From an uncultured Ruminococcus sp. (GTDB taxonomy: Bacteria > Bacillota > Clostridia > Oscillospirales > Ruminococcaceae), in the NCBI GenBank assembly GCA_900319195.1, contig ONNL01000154.1, positions 1-10,945 on the forward strand: 10,945 nt of DNA, written 5' to 3'. Position numbers and translations under genes: made by a program. Within the stretch, counting starts at the first letter, position 1. Every line of letters begins with the position of its first letter. The notes beneath the pieces are model-generated. The model had not been told where the DNA came from. It saw only the letters and a list, made by a program, of their open reading frames with translations, and made no database searches. Positions 1 through 6,689 of this stretch are shown piece by piece.

Positions 1-2082
1 CTCGGGCATCTTATAGTAGCCCTTCATTATATTATAGCCGCGAGCTACGAATTCGCCGTCTGTATCGTCGGGGAGCTCCTGATTCGTCTCAGGGTCAACA
101 ATCTTGCACTCAACGCCGAAGATAGGTCCGCCGACTGTATTTACACGCTGCTCAACAGAGTCCGTGGTCTTGCTCATGGTAACAGCAGGTGACGCCTCTG
201 TCTGACCGTAGGTGATGCATATTTCGCTCATGTGCATCTTCTCAATAACTTCCTCCATTGTCTTTATCGGACACGGAGAGCCTGCCATAATACCTGTTCT
301 CATGTAAGAGAAGTCGGTCTTATCGAAGTTCTCGTGACCGAGCATTGCAATGAACATCGTCGGAACACCGTGGAAGCAGGTTATCTTCTCGCGGTTTATG
401 CAGTCAAGTCCCTTTCTGGGCGAGAATCTCGTGATAGGTGACATAGTTACGCCGTGAGTCATTGAAGCTGTCATCGCAAGCACCATTCCGAAGCAGTGGA
501 ACATAGGAACCTGTATCATCATGCGGTCGGCAGTCGAGAGGTCCATGCAGTCTCCGATAGCCTTTCCGTTGTTGACTACGTTGAAGTGTGTCAGCATAAC
601 TCCCTTCGGGAAGCCTGTTGTACCTGATGTGTACTGCATATTGCAGACGTCGTTTATATCAATTGTTCTGCGGACAGACTCTACCTCGCTGTACGGCACA
701 TTCTTTGAGAGTGCAATTGCCTCGTCCCATGTATAGCAGCCCTTCTGCTTTGAGTCGATAGTGATGATATTCTTGAGGTAGGGCAGTCTCGCGGACTTGA
801 GCTGACCCGGCTCACAGGTGTCAAGCTCGGGGCAGAGCTCCCTGATTATCTCATTGTACTTTATGTCCTTGATACCGTCTATCATGACAAGTGTATGCGT
901 ATCGGACTGGCGGAGAAGGTACTCTGTCTCGTGAATACGATACTCGGTATTCATTGTAACAAGTACAGCACCGATTTTCGTGGTCGCCCAGAATGTGATG
1001 AACCACTGAGGTACATTTGTTGCCCATATAGCAACATGGCTTCCCTTCTTGACACCCATTGCAAGAAGTGAACGCGCAAAGGTGTCAACATCATCACGGA
1101 ATTCGGGGTATGTTCTTGTATAGTCAAGCTCTGTATAGCGGAATGCGTACTGCTTCGGGAACTGTTCACACATCATGTCGAGCACGTCGGGGAAGGTCCT
1201 GTTGATGATGTGGTTCTTTCTCCACGGATACTGTCCGTCGCCGCGGATGCTCGTCTGGAGCACTCTCTTGTTTGCGGTCTTATAGGGCGACATGAACTGT
1301 GCAAACTGAGGGATAACGATACCTGCGTCGGAGAGGTCGGGCGACCAGCGCTTTACCCATTCAAGCGATATATAGCCGTTATAGTTGATAGAGTCGAGAA
1401 CTGCTATCATCTCCTTTACGGGAACATCTCCCGTACCCATCATCATGTACTTTACCTTGCCGTCAGCTCCCATTACGGAGTCCTTGACCTGTATGTACTT
1501 GATGTATTCACCGAGATTGGCGATAGTTGTCTCGGGCGATTCATTGTTGAAGCGATAGGGGTGGTGCATATCCCAGAGAGCTGCGACCTTGCGGCTGTTC
1601 ACGCTGTCAAGAAGTGCAGCAAGACGCGCTGTATCACAGTAAACACCGTTTGTCTCAACGAGGAGAGTTACATTGTACTCTTCTGCGATAGGAACGAGCT
1701 GTCTGAGAGCCTCTGCTACGTACTCGTCATCGACATCTCCCGCAGGCGCAGGGTCGGAGTCTCCGAGGACGCGGATATACGGTGTTTCAAGCTTACTTGC
1801 AAGCTCGGCATAAGCGGTTATCTCAGCCTTTGACTTCTCGAAATTCTCCCTGTTCTTGAGTATAGCACCCGAGGTGAGACATGGAATCTCAAGGCGCAGT
1901 GACTTGAGCTTTTCGATAGTCTTGGGGAGCTGCTTCTCCGAGAAGGGCTGTGCCTTGACCGAGAAAATGTCCTTACCGAGACCTCTTATCTCGATTCCGT
2001 CAAAGCCGAAGTCCTTTGCCATTGAGTAGATGTCCGCCCATGAAAAATCGGGGCAAGCAAGTGTTGAAAAGCTAATTTTCAT
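1..2082 (-). CDS. TIM-barrel sugar phosphate isomerase/epimerase fused to AMP-forming acyl-CoA synthetase (3'-partial)
   Basis: The frame is open from an ATG at 2082 to the window edge, giving 694 residues with no stop; the C-terminus is missing. Residues 1 to about 265 form an AP-endonuclease-2/xylose-isomerase-like TIM barrel. Likely metal ligands are E143 (LLVETNG), D171 and the following histidines (LWDMHHP), and E241 (SLEWVKRW). After a short linker, residues from about 290 form an ANL-superfamily adenylating domain of the medium-chain acyl-CoA synthetase type. It has the phosphate-binding motif YTSGTTGFPKG (484-494), YGQTEAS (625-631), and DGEFVARGYNIMKGYY near the cut end. By family, the ligase half makes an acyl-AMP and then an acyl-CoA; the acid is unknown. 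The barrel's substrate is also unknown. The start is fixed by an upstream AAGGA; two nearer-upstream ATGs are in another frame that stops at once. A T-box leader precedes it with no intervening gene. Fusion and fold are clear; the specific role is not. Confidence 0.87.
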   Translation of the reverse strand, partial: MKISFSTLACPDFSWADIYSMAKDFGFDGIEIRGLGKDIFSVKAQPFSEKQLPKTIEKLKSLRLEIPCLTSGAILKNRENFEKSKAEITAYAELASKLETPYIRVLGDSDPAPAGDVDDEYVAEALRQLVPIAEEYNVTLLVETNGVYCDTARLAALLDSVNSRKVAALWDMHHPYRFNNESPETTIANLGEYIKYIQVKDSVMGADGKVKYMMMGTGDVPVKEMIAVLDSINYNGYISLEWVKRWSPDLSDAGIVIPQFAQFMSPYKTANKRVLQTSIRGDGQYPWRKNHIINRTFPDVLDMMCEQFPKQYAFRYTELDYTRTYPEFRDDVDTFARSLLAMGVKKGSHVAIWATNVPQWFITFWATTKIGAVLVTMNTEYRIHETEYLLRQSDTHTLVMIDGIKDIKYNEIIRELCPELDTCEPGQLKSARLPYLKNIITIDSKQKGCYTWDEAIALSKNVPYSEVESVRRTIDINDVCNMQYTSGTTGFPKGVMLTHFNVVNNGKAIGDCMDLSTADRMMIQVPMFHCFGMVLAMTASMTHGVTMSPITRFSPRKGLDCINREKITCFHGVPTMFIAMLGHENFDKTDFSYMRTGIMAGSPCPIKTMEEVIEKMHMSEICITYGQTEASPAVTMSKTTDSVEQRVNTVGGPIFGVECKIVDPETNQELPDDTDGEFVARGYNIMKGYYKMPE

Positions 2083-2144
2083 TTTTCATCATTCCTTTTC
2101 GTAGACTATAATAAATATTTCGTATGATGCCGAGCGTTCAGGGC

Positions 2145-2183
2145 AATAAAAAAGTCCCTTTCACGCTTACGCATGAAAGAGAC
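2145..2183 (-). terminator. Regulated intrinsic terminator of the T-box leader
   Basis: On the minus strand, GTCTCTTTCATGC, a GTAA loop and GCGTGAAAGGGAC form a 13-bp hairpin (2154-2183, two G-T pairs), followed by six T residues. The 5' arm overlaps the sequence needed for the T-box antiterminator, so readthrough should depend on uncharged tRNA. Confidence 0.9.
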
Positions 2184-2443
2184 GAAGATTCAATAAACTC
2201 CGTGGTACCACTCTTTTTGACATTAAAAATGCCCACTCATCTGTATCATAAAATACATATCCCTATAACGTGAGAAGCACGTTCAAGCCTAATCGCCGCA
2301 ACTTACAGCTATCGCCGCAGGTCACGCTTTCAGCTGACTGCTCGGGGAGGAGTATTACTGCGCCGCTCTGCTGCCTCACACCAAACGACAGCTCTCTGAA
2401 AAAGCTATGGCAGATTTTTATTCCCGTCACTGCATTTAATACA
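2147..2443 (-). ncRNA. T-box riboswitch (tRNA-sensing transcription antitermination leader)
   Basis: Read on the minus strand, the leader starts about 7 bases after a consensus promoter. Stem I has a closing helix (CGGGA with TCCCCG), a specifier loop, an AG-bulge region (CAGAGAGCTG) and an apical GCTGTC/GGCAGC helix with GGTGTGAG. A perfect Stem III (AACGTG-CTTCT-CACGTT) follows. The hallmark T-box AGAGTGGTACCACGG lies at 2200-2214, and the terminator comes after it. The TGGT bulge would pair with a tRNA 3' end ACCA, so the sensed tRNA should have discriminator A. AAAGAG beside the T-box can pair with CTCTTT of the terminator's 5' arm, which gives the exclusive antiterminator. The specifier is ambiguous by eye: TAC (Tyr) fits the AA-NNN context after the upper helix, while CTC (Leu) fits the usual distance to the GAGC below. 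The only gene seen downstream is the TIM-barrel/acyl-CoA ligase fusion. Confidence 0.9.
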
Positions 2444-2449
2444 AGCATT

Positions 2450-2478
2450 ATTATAACTCAAAGTTCATGATTTGTCAA
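2450..2478 (-). promoter_or_regulatory. Sigma-A-type promoter of the T-box transcript
   Basis: On the minus strand, TTGACA (2473-2478) and TATAAT (2450-2455) are both perfect consensus hexamers separated by exactly 17 bases. Transcription should begin near 2443, giving a leader of about 360 bases before the ATG at 2082. A strong constitutive promoter fits control by attenuation in the leader. Confidence 0.88.
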
Positions 2479-2483
2479 GAGCT

Positions 2484-2628
2484 TTTGAAAAATTAACTGA
2501 ATTAATTTTTGCCGTAATGCTGATACTGGAGCTTGTACGGTATTGTCGTGAGGGACTCTCTGAGCAAGGCTTCCCCCGATAAAACCGCCAAAACTTTTAT
2601 ATGAGTATTAAGGTTGAAAATGATGCGG
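2484..2628. other. Intergenic region between gatD and the T-box promoter; weak A+T hairpin
   Basis: No gene is supported here. It contains a perfect 9-bp inverted repeat made only of A and T (AAAAATTAA at 2488-2496, TTAATTTTT at 2502-2510, loop CTGAA). Its T-rich arms could act as a weak terminator for gatD. A further hairpin (ATACTG and CGGTAT, 9-base loop) lies in about 2520-2545. I see no classical GC-rich terminator directly after gatD. Confidence 0.4.
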
Positions 2629-3372
2629 TCACTTTTTGAGGAGCCTGTCGAGCATGACCTGTCGGCACTTCCTTTCAAGTGTGTCGTCAAGGGGAGCAAG
2701 CGTTGCAGCAGTCCCCTCCTCTCTGCCGAGGCAGTAGGAGATGATATAGTCCGATATTTCGGGATTCTTGGAGAGCATGGGACCGTGGAAATAGGTCGCA
2801 ATGACGTTCTTCTCGCAGTAGCCCTCATGCGAGCTTTTGGAGCAGTTGCCGTTTCCGCAGAGGACCTCACCGAACGGAGTTTTAACGCCATGAGTCTGTC
2901 CGCCGTGATTCTCGAAGCCGACCACATCAACAGGCTTGCCCGTGATATTGGTACGCACCGCAATATTGCCTATACAGCGCATTTTTCGGCTCTCGGGAGC
3001 GATAGTGTAATAGTCGAACAGACCGAGTCCCTTTATCTCGTTGCCGTCAGCGTCGCGGTAGTATTTTCCCATGAGCTGATAGCCGCCGCAGATGAGGAAC
3101 AGGAAAGTCCCCGATCTATAGGCTTTTTCTATGCCTCCGCAGCACTTCAGCAGGTCGGCTGAGATGTGCTGCTGTTCAAGGTCGGCACCGCCGCCTATGT
3201 AAATGCAGTCATATGCCGAGAAATCGGGAGTTTCGTCGTCTATGGAATACTTATCCACGGTACATTCGATGCCGCGCATTTTGCAGCGGTATTTCAGAAT
3301 CTCCATGTTGCCGCTGTCGCCGTAGAGGTCAAGGAGGTCAGAATACATATGCAGTATCTTAATCGTTTTCAT
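2629..3372 (-). CDS. gatD: Lipid II isoglutaminyl synthase, glutamine amidotransferase subunit GatD
   Basis: This 247-residue protein is a class I (triad) glutamine amidotransferase of the CobB/CobQ-like type. It supplies ammonia from glutamine to MurT, which amidates the alpha-carboxyl of D-Glu in the lipid II stem peptide. The nucleophile is C95 in LFLICGGYQLMG and the catalytic histidine is H196 in ATYFHGPML, both at the positions expected for GatD. The N-terminal MKTIKILHMYSDLLDLYGD is typical of the family. I chose the ATG at 3372 because GGAGG (3381-3385) sits 8 bases upstream; an in-frame ATG at 3387 overlaps that site and is less likely. The start lies inside the end of murT (14-base overlap), so the two are probably translationally coupled, as expected for subunits of one complex. 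Confidence 0.93.
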   Translation of the reverse strand: MKTIKILHMYSDLLDLYGDSGNMEILKYRCKMRGIECTVDKYSIDDETPDFSAYDCIYIGGGADLEQQHISADLLKCCGGIEKAYRSGTFLFLICGGYQLMGKYYRDADGNEIKGLGLFDYYTIAPESRKMRCIGNIAVRTNITGKPVDVVGFENHGGQTHGVKTPFGEVLCGNGNCSKSSHEGYCEKNVIATYFHGPMLSKNPEISDYIISYCLGREEGTAATLAPLDDTLERKCRQVMLDRLLKK

Positions 3373-4708
3373 CGGTCTTGCCTCCATGCTTTGCGATATA
3401 CCGCCTCAGAGCGCTTCTCGTCGGCTGAACGGCGGTGTAGTTTGCAATGACGAATTTGCGTCCCTCAGTCGAGGCAAGCTCCTCGACCGCGCTGTCAAGG
3501 TCGGGACGCACGACTATCTTCGCCGCGTCGTATCCCGAGCACTTGATCCTGACCGCAATATCATAGGCTCTTGTGCCAGAGGTGACTACCCTCGTTACGC
3601 GCTCGAAAATGCTGAAATTTATGTCCCATATCCACGAGACATCAAGTCCGTCGGCAATGTTGTCATTGAGCACGAAGAGAAGCTCCTTATCGCCCTGCAT
3701 TTCGTTCATCACGCGCAGAGTCATGTTCGCTCCGACGGGATTCTTTGCGAGATTCAGCGTGGTCTTGCGTTCACCGAGCATGAAGTTCTCCATACGTCCG
3801 TTCTGCACGGTATAGTTGTCGATGACGTTGTCTGTCACGTCCTGCTTAATGTTCCACAGCTTCGCAGCAGCCGCAACTGCCGTCATATTATAGACATTGT
3901 AGATACTGTTGAGCTTGGGCGAATACGTGTGACCGTCCGCGGTGAAAACAGGCTTTTCAAGGTCAATGCCGCCCGCACTGATGTACGGCTCATAGTCACC
4001 GAAGCCGCAGCCCTTGCAGATGAATTTTCCGATGTGGGAATACTGGTAGTATTCGTAGTCGAGAGGTTCCTTGCAGAAGGGGCAGAAGCGTCCCTCGGAA
4101 GCCTCGAATATCTTGTCCGTAGCGAAGGCGTAGCGCTCCGCACGGAAGTATTTCACTTTCTTGTTCTTGAGATTTGCTCGTCCGAGACGGGCAGTATTCG
4201 GGTCGTCGCCGTTGAGGATAAGATTGCCCTCAAAGGTCTTGCAGAAGCCGTTTATCTTCTGTATCAGCGTCTCCATTTCGCCGTTGCGGTCGAGCTGGTC
4301 GCGGAAGAAATCAAGCACGACGAGCGTGTCGAGCTTCAGTTGTGAGTACACGACAGGGACGTGCGATTCGTCAGTTTCAAGTATGAGGAAGTCCGCGTCT
4401 ACCTTTCCCGACATATCGCAGTATCTCAGCAGCAGTGAGCATATTCCCGTATCGAGATTATTGCCCTCGTGGTTAGTGATTATCCTTTTGCCGCTCTGCT
4501 CAAAGAGCTGTGCTATGCAGTTTGTGACCGAGGTCTTGCCGTTTGTGCCTGTAACGGCGATTATCGGGCATTCCACCTTGAACATCGAGCAGCACCTTCC
4601 GCGTGTGAGGTGCCACAGGACTATCCCGGGGAGATTGCCTGCATTGCGCCTGAAAAGTCGGAGCAGCTTCACGACAAGCTTTCCGATGAGAATTTGCAGT
4701 CTTTTCAA
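3359..4708 (-). CDS. murT: Lipid II isoglutaminyl synthase, Mur-ligase-like subunit MurT
   Basis: This 449-residue protein is a Mur ligase homologue. It activates the D-Glu carboxyl of the stem peptide with ATP and, with GatD, forms D-isoglutamine on the cytoplasmic face of the membrane. Visible features are the ATP P-loop GTNGKTS (54-60), a four-cysteine zinc ribbon peculiar to MurT inserted in the central domain (C209, C212, C231, C234), and the C-terminal DUF1727 signature DGLDVSWIWD (353-362), whose D356 matches the aspartate thought to complete the GatD active site. Length is near the usual 435-450. The start codon is TTG at 4708, supported by GGAGG (4715-4719) 6 bases upstream, so annotation limited to ATG would misplace it. 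It follows the beta-helix gene by 16 bases and overlaps gatD. Confidence 0.94.
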   Translation of the reverse strand: MKRLQILIGKLVVKLLRLFRRNAGNLPGIVLWHLTRGRCCSMFKVECPIIAVTGTNGKTSVTNCIAQLFEQSGKRIITNHEGNNLDTGICSLLLRYCDMSGKVDADFLILETDESHVPVVYSQLKLDTLVVLDFFRDQLDRNGEMETLIQKINGFCKTFEGNLILNGDDPNTARLGRANLKNKKVKYFRAERYAFATDKIFEASEGRFCPFCKEPLDYEYYQYSHIGKFICKGCGFGDYEPYISAGGIDLEKPVFTADGHTYSPKLNSIYNVYNMTAVAAAAKLWNIKQDVTDNVIDNYTVQNGRMENFMLGERKTTLNLAKNPVGANMTLRVMNEMQGDKELLFVLNDNIADGLDVSWIWDINFSIFERVTRVVTSGTRAYDIAVRIKCSGYDAAKIVVRPDLDSAVEELASTEGRKFVIANYTAVQPTRSALRRYIAKHGGKTDEND

Positions 4709-4714
4709 TGTTTG

Positions 4715-4719
4715 CCTCC
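4715..4719 (-). promoter_or_regulatory. Ribosome binding site that fixes the TTG start of murT
   Basis: The minus strand reads GGAGGCAAACATTG, a strong Shine-Dalgarno with 6-base spacing to TTG. No in-frame ATG nearby has an equally good site. Confidence 0.8.
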
Positions 4720-4724
4720 GACGT

Positions 4725-5393
4725 TCACTTCTTTGCGACTATCTCGCCGCAGGCTGTCTTGTAGATAGAATTTGCGGGGACTACTCCGCGGACACAGCTC
4801 GTCGGGTAGATGTTGGAATTTCTGCCGATTATAGTACCGGGGTTGAGCACGCTGTTGCAGCCGACCTCAACGTAGTCACCGAGCATTGCTCCGATCTTCT
4901 TGATGCCTGTCTCGAGGGTCTCGTCGCCCGACTTTATAACGATATTGAGCTTGTCCGACTTGACATTCGAGGTTATCGAGCCTGCGCCCATGTGCGATCT
5001 ATAGCCGAGTATGCTGTCTCCGACGTAGTTGTAGTGCGGAGTCTGCACGTTATCGAAGATGATGACATTTTTCAGCTCGACGGAATTGCCGACAACGCAG
5101 TTTTCACCGACAAGTGCACTGCCTCTGACAAAAGCACAGTGACGCACCTCGGTATTTGCTCCGATAATGCATGGTGCTCCGAGGTATGCGCTCGGGAATA
5201 CCTTTGCGGTCTTGTGCACCCAAACGTTTTCGGCAGGATTGTCGTATTCATCGGGACTGAGTGTCTTTCCGAGTGATATTATAAAGTCCGATATGCCCTT
5301 CAGAGCCTCCCACGGATATTCAAAGCCGCAGAGGTAATCGGCAGCAGCCGTGTGTGAAAGGTCATAAAGGTCGGTTATTTTAACATTTTCCAT
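4725..5393 (-). CDS. Left-handed beta-helix protein, GlmU C-terminal-like (nucleotidyltransferase/acyltransferase family)
   Basis: This 222-residue protein has about 55 mixed residues and then a hexapeptide-repeat left-handed beta-helix. Recognisable stretches are VWVHKTAKVFPSAYLGAPCI, HYNYVGDSILG, GAGSITSNVK, ETGIKKIGAMLGDYVEVGCN and PGTIIG. They resemble the C-terminal acetyltransferase half of GlmU and of archaeal sugar-1-phosphate nucleotidylyl/acetyltransferases. The N-terminal nucleotidyltransferase half, with its pyrophosphorylase motif, is absent, so a 'UDP-GlcNAc pyrophosphorylase' label would mislead. By family it would acetylate an amino sugar using acetyl-CoA, but the substrate is unproven. 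It leads the operon with murT and gatD, which suggests a role in cell envelope precursors. The start is supported by TTAAGGAGAT, with 9 bases between GGAG and the ATG. Confidence 0.82.
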   Translation of the reverse strand: MENVKITDLYDLSHTAAADYLCGFEYPWEALKGISDFIISLGKTLSPDEYDNPAENVWVHKTAKVFPSAYLGAPCIIGANTEVRHCAFVRGSALVGENCVVGNSVELKNVIIFDNVQTPHYNYVGDSILGYRSHMGAGSITSNVKSDKLNIVIKSGDETLETGIKKIGAMLGDYVEVGCNSVLNPGTIIGRNSNIYPTSCVRGVVPANSIYKTACGEIVAKK

Positions 5394-5432
5394 TATTCAT
5401 ATCTCCTTAACTTTACAGTAGTTTTAAATAAT

Positions 5433-5461
5433 ATTATACGCCACTTTTGTCAAAAAGTCAA
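5433..5461 (-). promoter_or_regulatory. Promoter of the beta-helix/murT/gatD operon
   Basis: On the minus strand, TTGACT (5456-5461) and TATAAT (5433-5438) are separated by 17 bases. A second TTGACA lies closer, but only 9 bases from TATAAT, so it is not the partner. The start point would be near 5426, leaving a leader of about 33 bases with AAGGAG. Confidence 0.78.
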
Positions 5462-5487
5462 GATAATGCCGAAATTTCTGAAATGGC

Positions 5488-5516
5488 TTTACTTTTCAGC
5501 GACTTTGTGATAAAAT
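5488..5516 (+). promoter_or_regulatory. Probable promoter of the SGNH hydrolase gene
   Basis: TTTACT (5488-5493) and TAAAAT (5511-5516) have 17-base spacing. They lie back to back with the divergent cell wall operon promoter. Transcription would start near 5523, only about 8 bases before the first ATG (5531). This makes the second ATG (5567) a serious alternative translation start. Confidence 0.5.
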
Positions 5517-5530
5517 AGACAAGGTAAAAA

Positions 5531-6547
5531 ATGAAAAAATTATATATTGGGAGTGCGTATTTTTTAATGAGTAAAAAAATATTGGTCTATTTTTTTCCTA
5601 TTTTTGTTTTCATTTGCGTTGTGATAGGCGTTCACCTCTACTTCACAAGCGGAGCAAGAGCAGACGATCCTATCCCCTTCTCAGAGCTTCTCACCGAGGC
5701 TTCAACAACTGAGATATCCACCTCGACCACTACTCATACCACAACTACGACTACTACCTCAACTTCTACCACCACGACTACTACGACCGTAACAACGACC
5801 GTAACTACGACTGCAATACCCGTAACAGAGCCCGAAGCTGCCGCAGAAGAGCCTGAGACTGATACAGCTCCGACTGCCGCACCAGCGGAAGTCCCTCAGA
5901 CAGACACAAGCTTCACACCTGTGGGAGTATCGCCCAACAGTCAGTTCTATCAGGACAGACTCGTCGTTGCAGGCGATTCAATAGCGTCGGGATACTATTA
6001 TTATGGCTATATCCCCGAGGGGCACAATCTCGCACAGAGCTCCCTCTCCATCTGGAACTTTGAATACTTTACGTTCAACGTCGGCGGTACGATGATGAAC
6101 ATTTCGGACGGCATTAACGCCCTCAAGCCGAAGCTGATACTCTTCTCCGTCGGTATGAACGACATCAACTGCACCTCGACTGACGCTTTCACGCAGAAGT
6201 ACAGGAGCAAGATAGAGCTTGCTCTACAGCAGGTACCCGATACGAATATTGTTGTCTCGGGAATAACTCCTATCGCTCCGAGCGTGACTTACACGACAAA
6301 CGAGACTATCCAGCAGTATAATGCCGCACTCAAGGCAATGGTCGAGAGCATGGGCTCGTCAAGGGTGTATTTCTTTGATACCTTCCCCGTGCTTGCCGAC
6401 CCGTCCACAAACGCTCTCAAGGACAGCTTCTCCTCGGGCGACGGTATGCACCTTGCGTCAAAATGCTACGCGGACGTGCTTGCGGCTATGTTCAATTTCC
6501 TTGACACTACTCCAGTCTACGACCAGATAGTACAGTCAGAACAGTAA
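5531..6547 (+). CDS. Membrane-anchored or secreted SGNH/GDSL-family hydrolase with threonine-rich linker
   Basis: This 338-residue protein has a basic N-terminus, then a hydrophobic segment (about residues 17-38) that is a signal peptide or membrane anchor. Next come a threonine-rich tract (residues 59-94, 27 of 36 Thr) and a Pro/Ala/Glu-rich linker to about residue 130. The C-terminal SGNH hydrolase domain has block I GDSIASG (Ser150), the block II glycine in NVGGT, block III GMND (Asn210) and block V DGMH (Asp304, His307), so the catalytic set is complete. Such enzymes de-esterify polysaccharides, peptidoglycan or lipids outside the membrane; the substrate cannot be read. The Thr tract is probably an extended, possibly O-glycosylated spacer. 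Two starts are possible: ATG 5531 (AAGG 6 bases upstream) or ATG 5567 (GGGAG 13 bases upstream), and both keep the signal. It is transcribed divergently from the murT/gatD operon. Confidence 0.88.
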   Translation: MKKLYIGSAYFLMSKKILVYFFPIFVFICVVIGVHLYFTSGARADDPIPFSELLTEASTTEISTSTTTHTTTTTTTSTSTTTTTTTVTTTVTTTAIPVTEPEAAAEEPETDTAPTAAPAEVPQTDTSFTPVGVSPNSQFYQDRLVVAGDSIASGYYYYGYIPEGHNLAQSSLSIWNFEYFTFNVGGTMMNISDGINALKPKLILFSVGMNDINCTSTDAFTQKYRSKIELALQQVPDTNIVVSGITPIAPSVTYTTNETIQQYNAALKAMVESMGSSRVYFFDTFPVLADPSTNALKDSFSSGDGMHLASKCYADVLAAMFNFLDTTPVYDQIVQSEQ

Positions 6548-6618
6548 ACTGCCGATATAAGATGCAGTATCGTCCAAAAGCCGGTATTCCTCACCTTTGA
6601 AAACTGTCCCCTTTTTTC

Positions 6619-6647
6619 TTGACAACAGGTCATTGATGTGGTATAAT
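6619..6647 (+). promoter_or_regulatory. Promoter of tRNA-Gln
   Basis: TTGACA (6619-6624) and TATAAT (6642-6647) are perfect hexamers with 17-base spacing, as expected for a stable RNA gene. Transcription should start near 6654, with about 36 bases of 5' leader for RNase P to remove. The preceding 6548-6618 holds no gene and no clear terminator for the hydrolase gene. Confidence 0.87.
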
Positions 6648-6689
6648 ATTATGGTAACGCCGCGTAAATACTGCTCTGCGGCAAAATAC

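Noticed and set aside
1210..1833. 207-codon open frame on the plus strand
   Set aside because: It lies antisense to the TIM-barrel part of the fusion gene; it has no domain, motif or ribosome binding site, and the minus frame is clearly the coding one.
2502..2963. 153-codon minus-strand frame overlapping gatD in another frame
   Set aside because: Most of it is an out-of-frame shadow of gatD. Its tail runs through intergenic DNA and has no ribosome binding site or recognisable domain.
3386..5276. Long plus-strand frames (3386-4345 and 4161-5276)
   Set aside because: They are antisense shadows of murT and the beta-helix gene, whose motifs (GTNGKTS, four-Cys zinc ribbon, hexapeptide repeats) fix the coding strand.
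5439..5455. TTGACA close to TATAAT upstream of the beta-helix gene as the -35 box
   Set aside because: Spacing is only 9 bases. The adjacent TTGACT at 5456-5461 gives the correct 17-base spacing.
5700..5820. Possible tandem DNA repeat or microsatellite
   Set aside because: The low complexity is at the protein level (threonine). The codons ACT, ACC, ACA and ACG are mixed, with no exact repeating unit.
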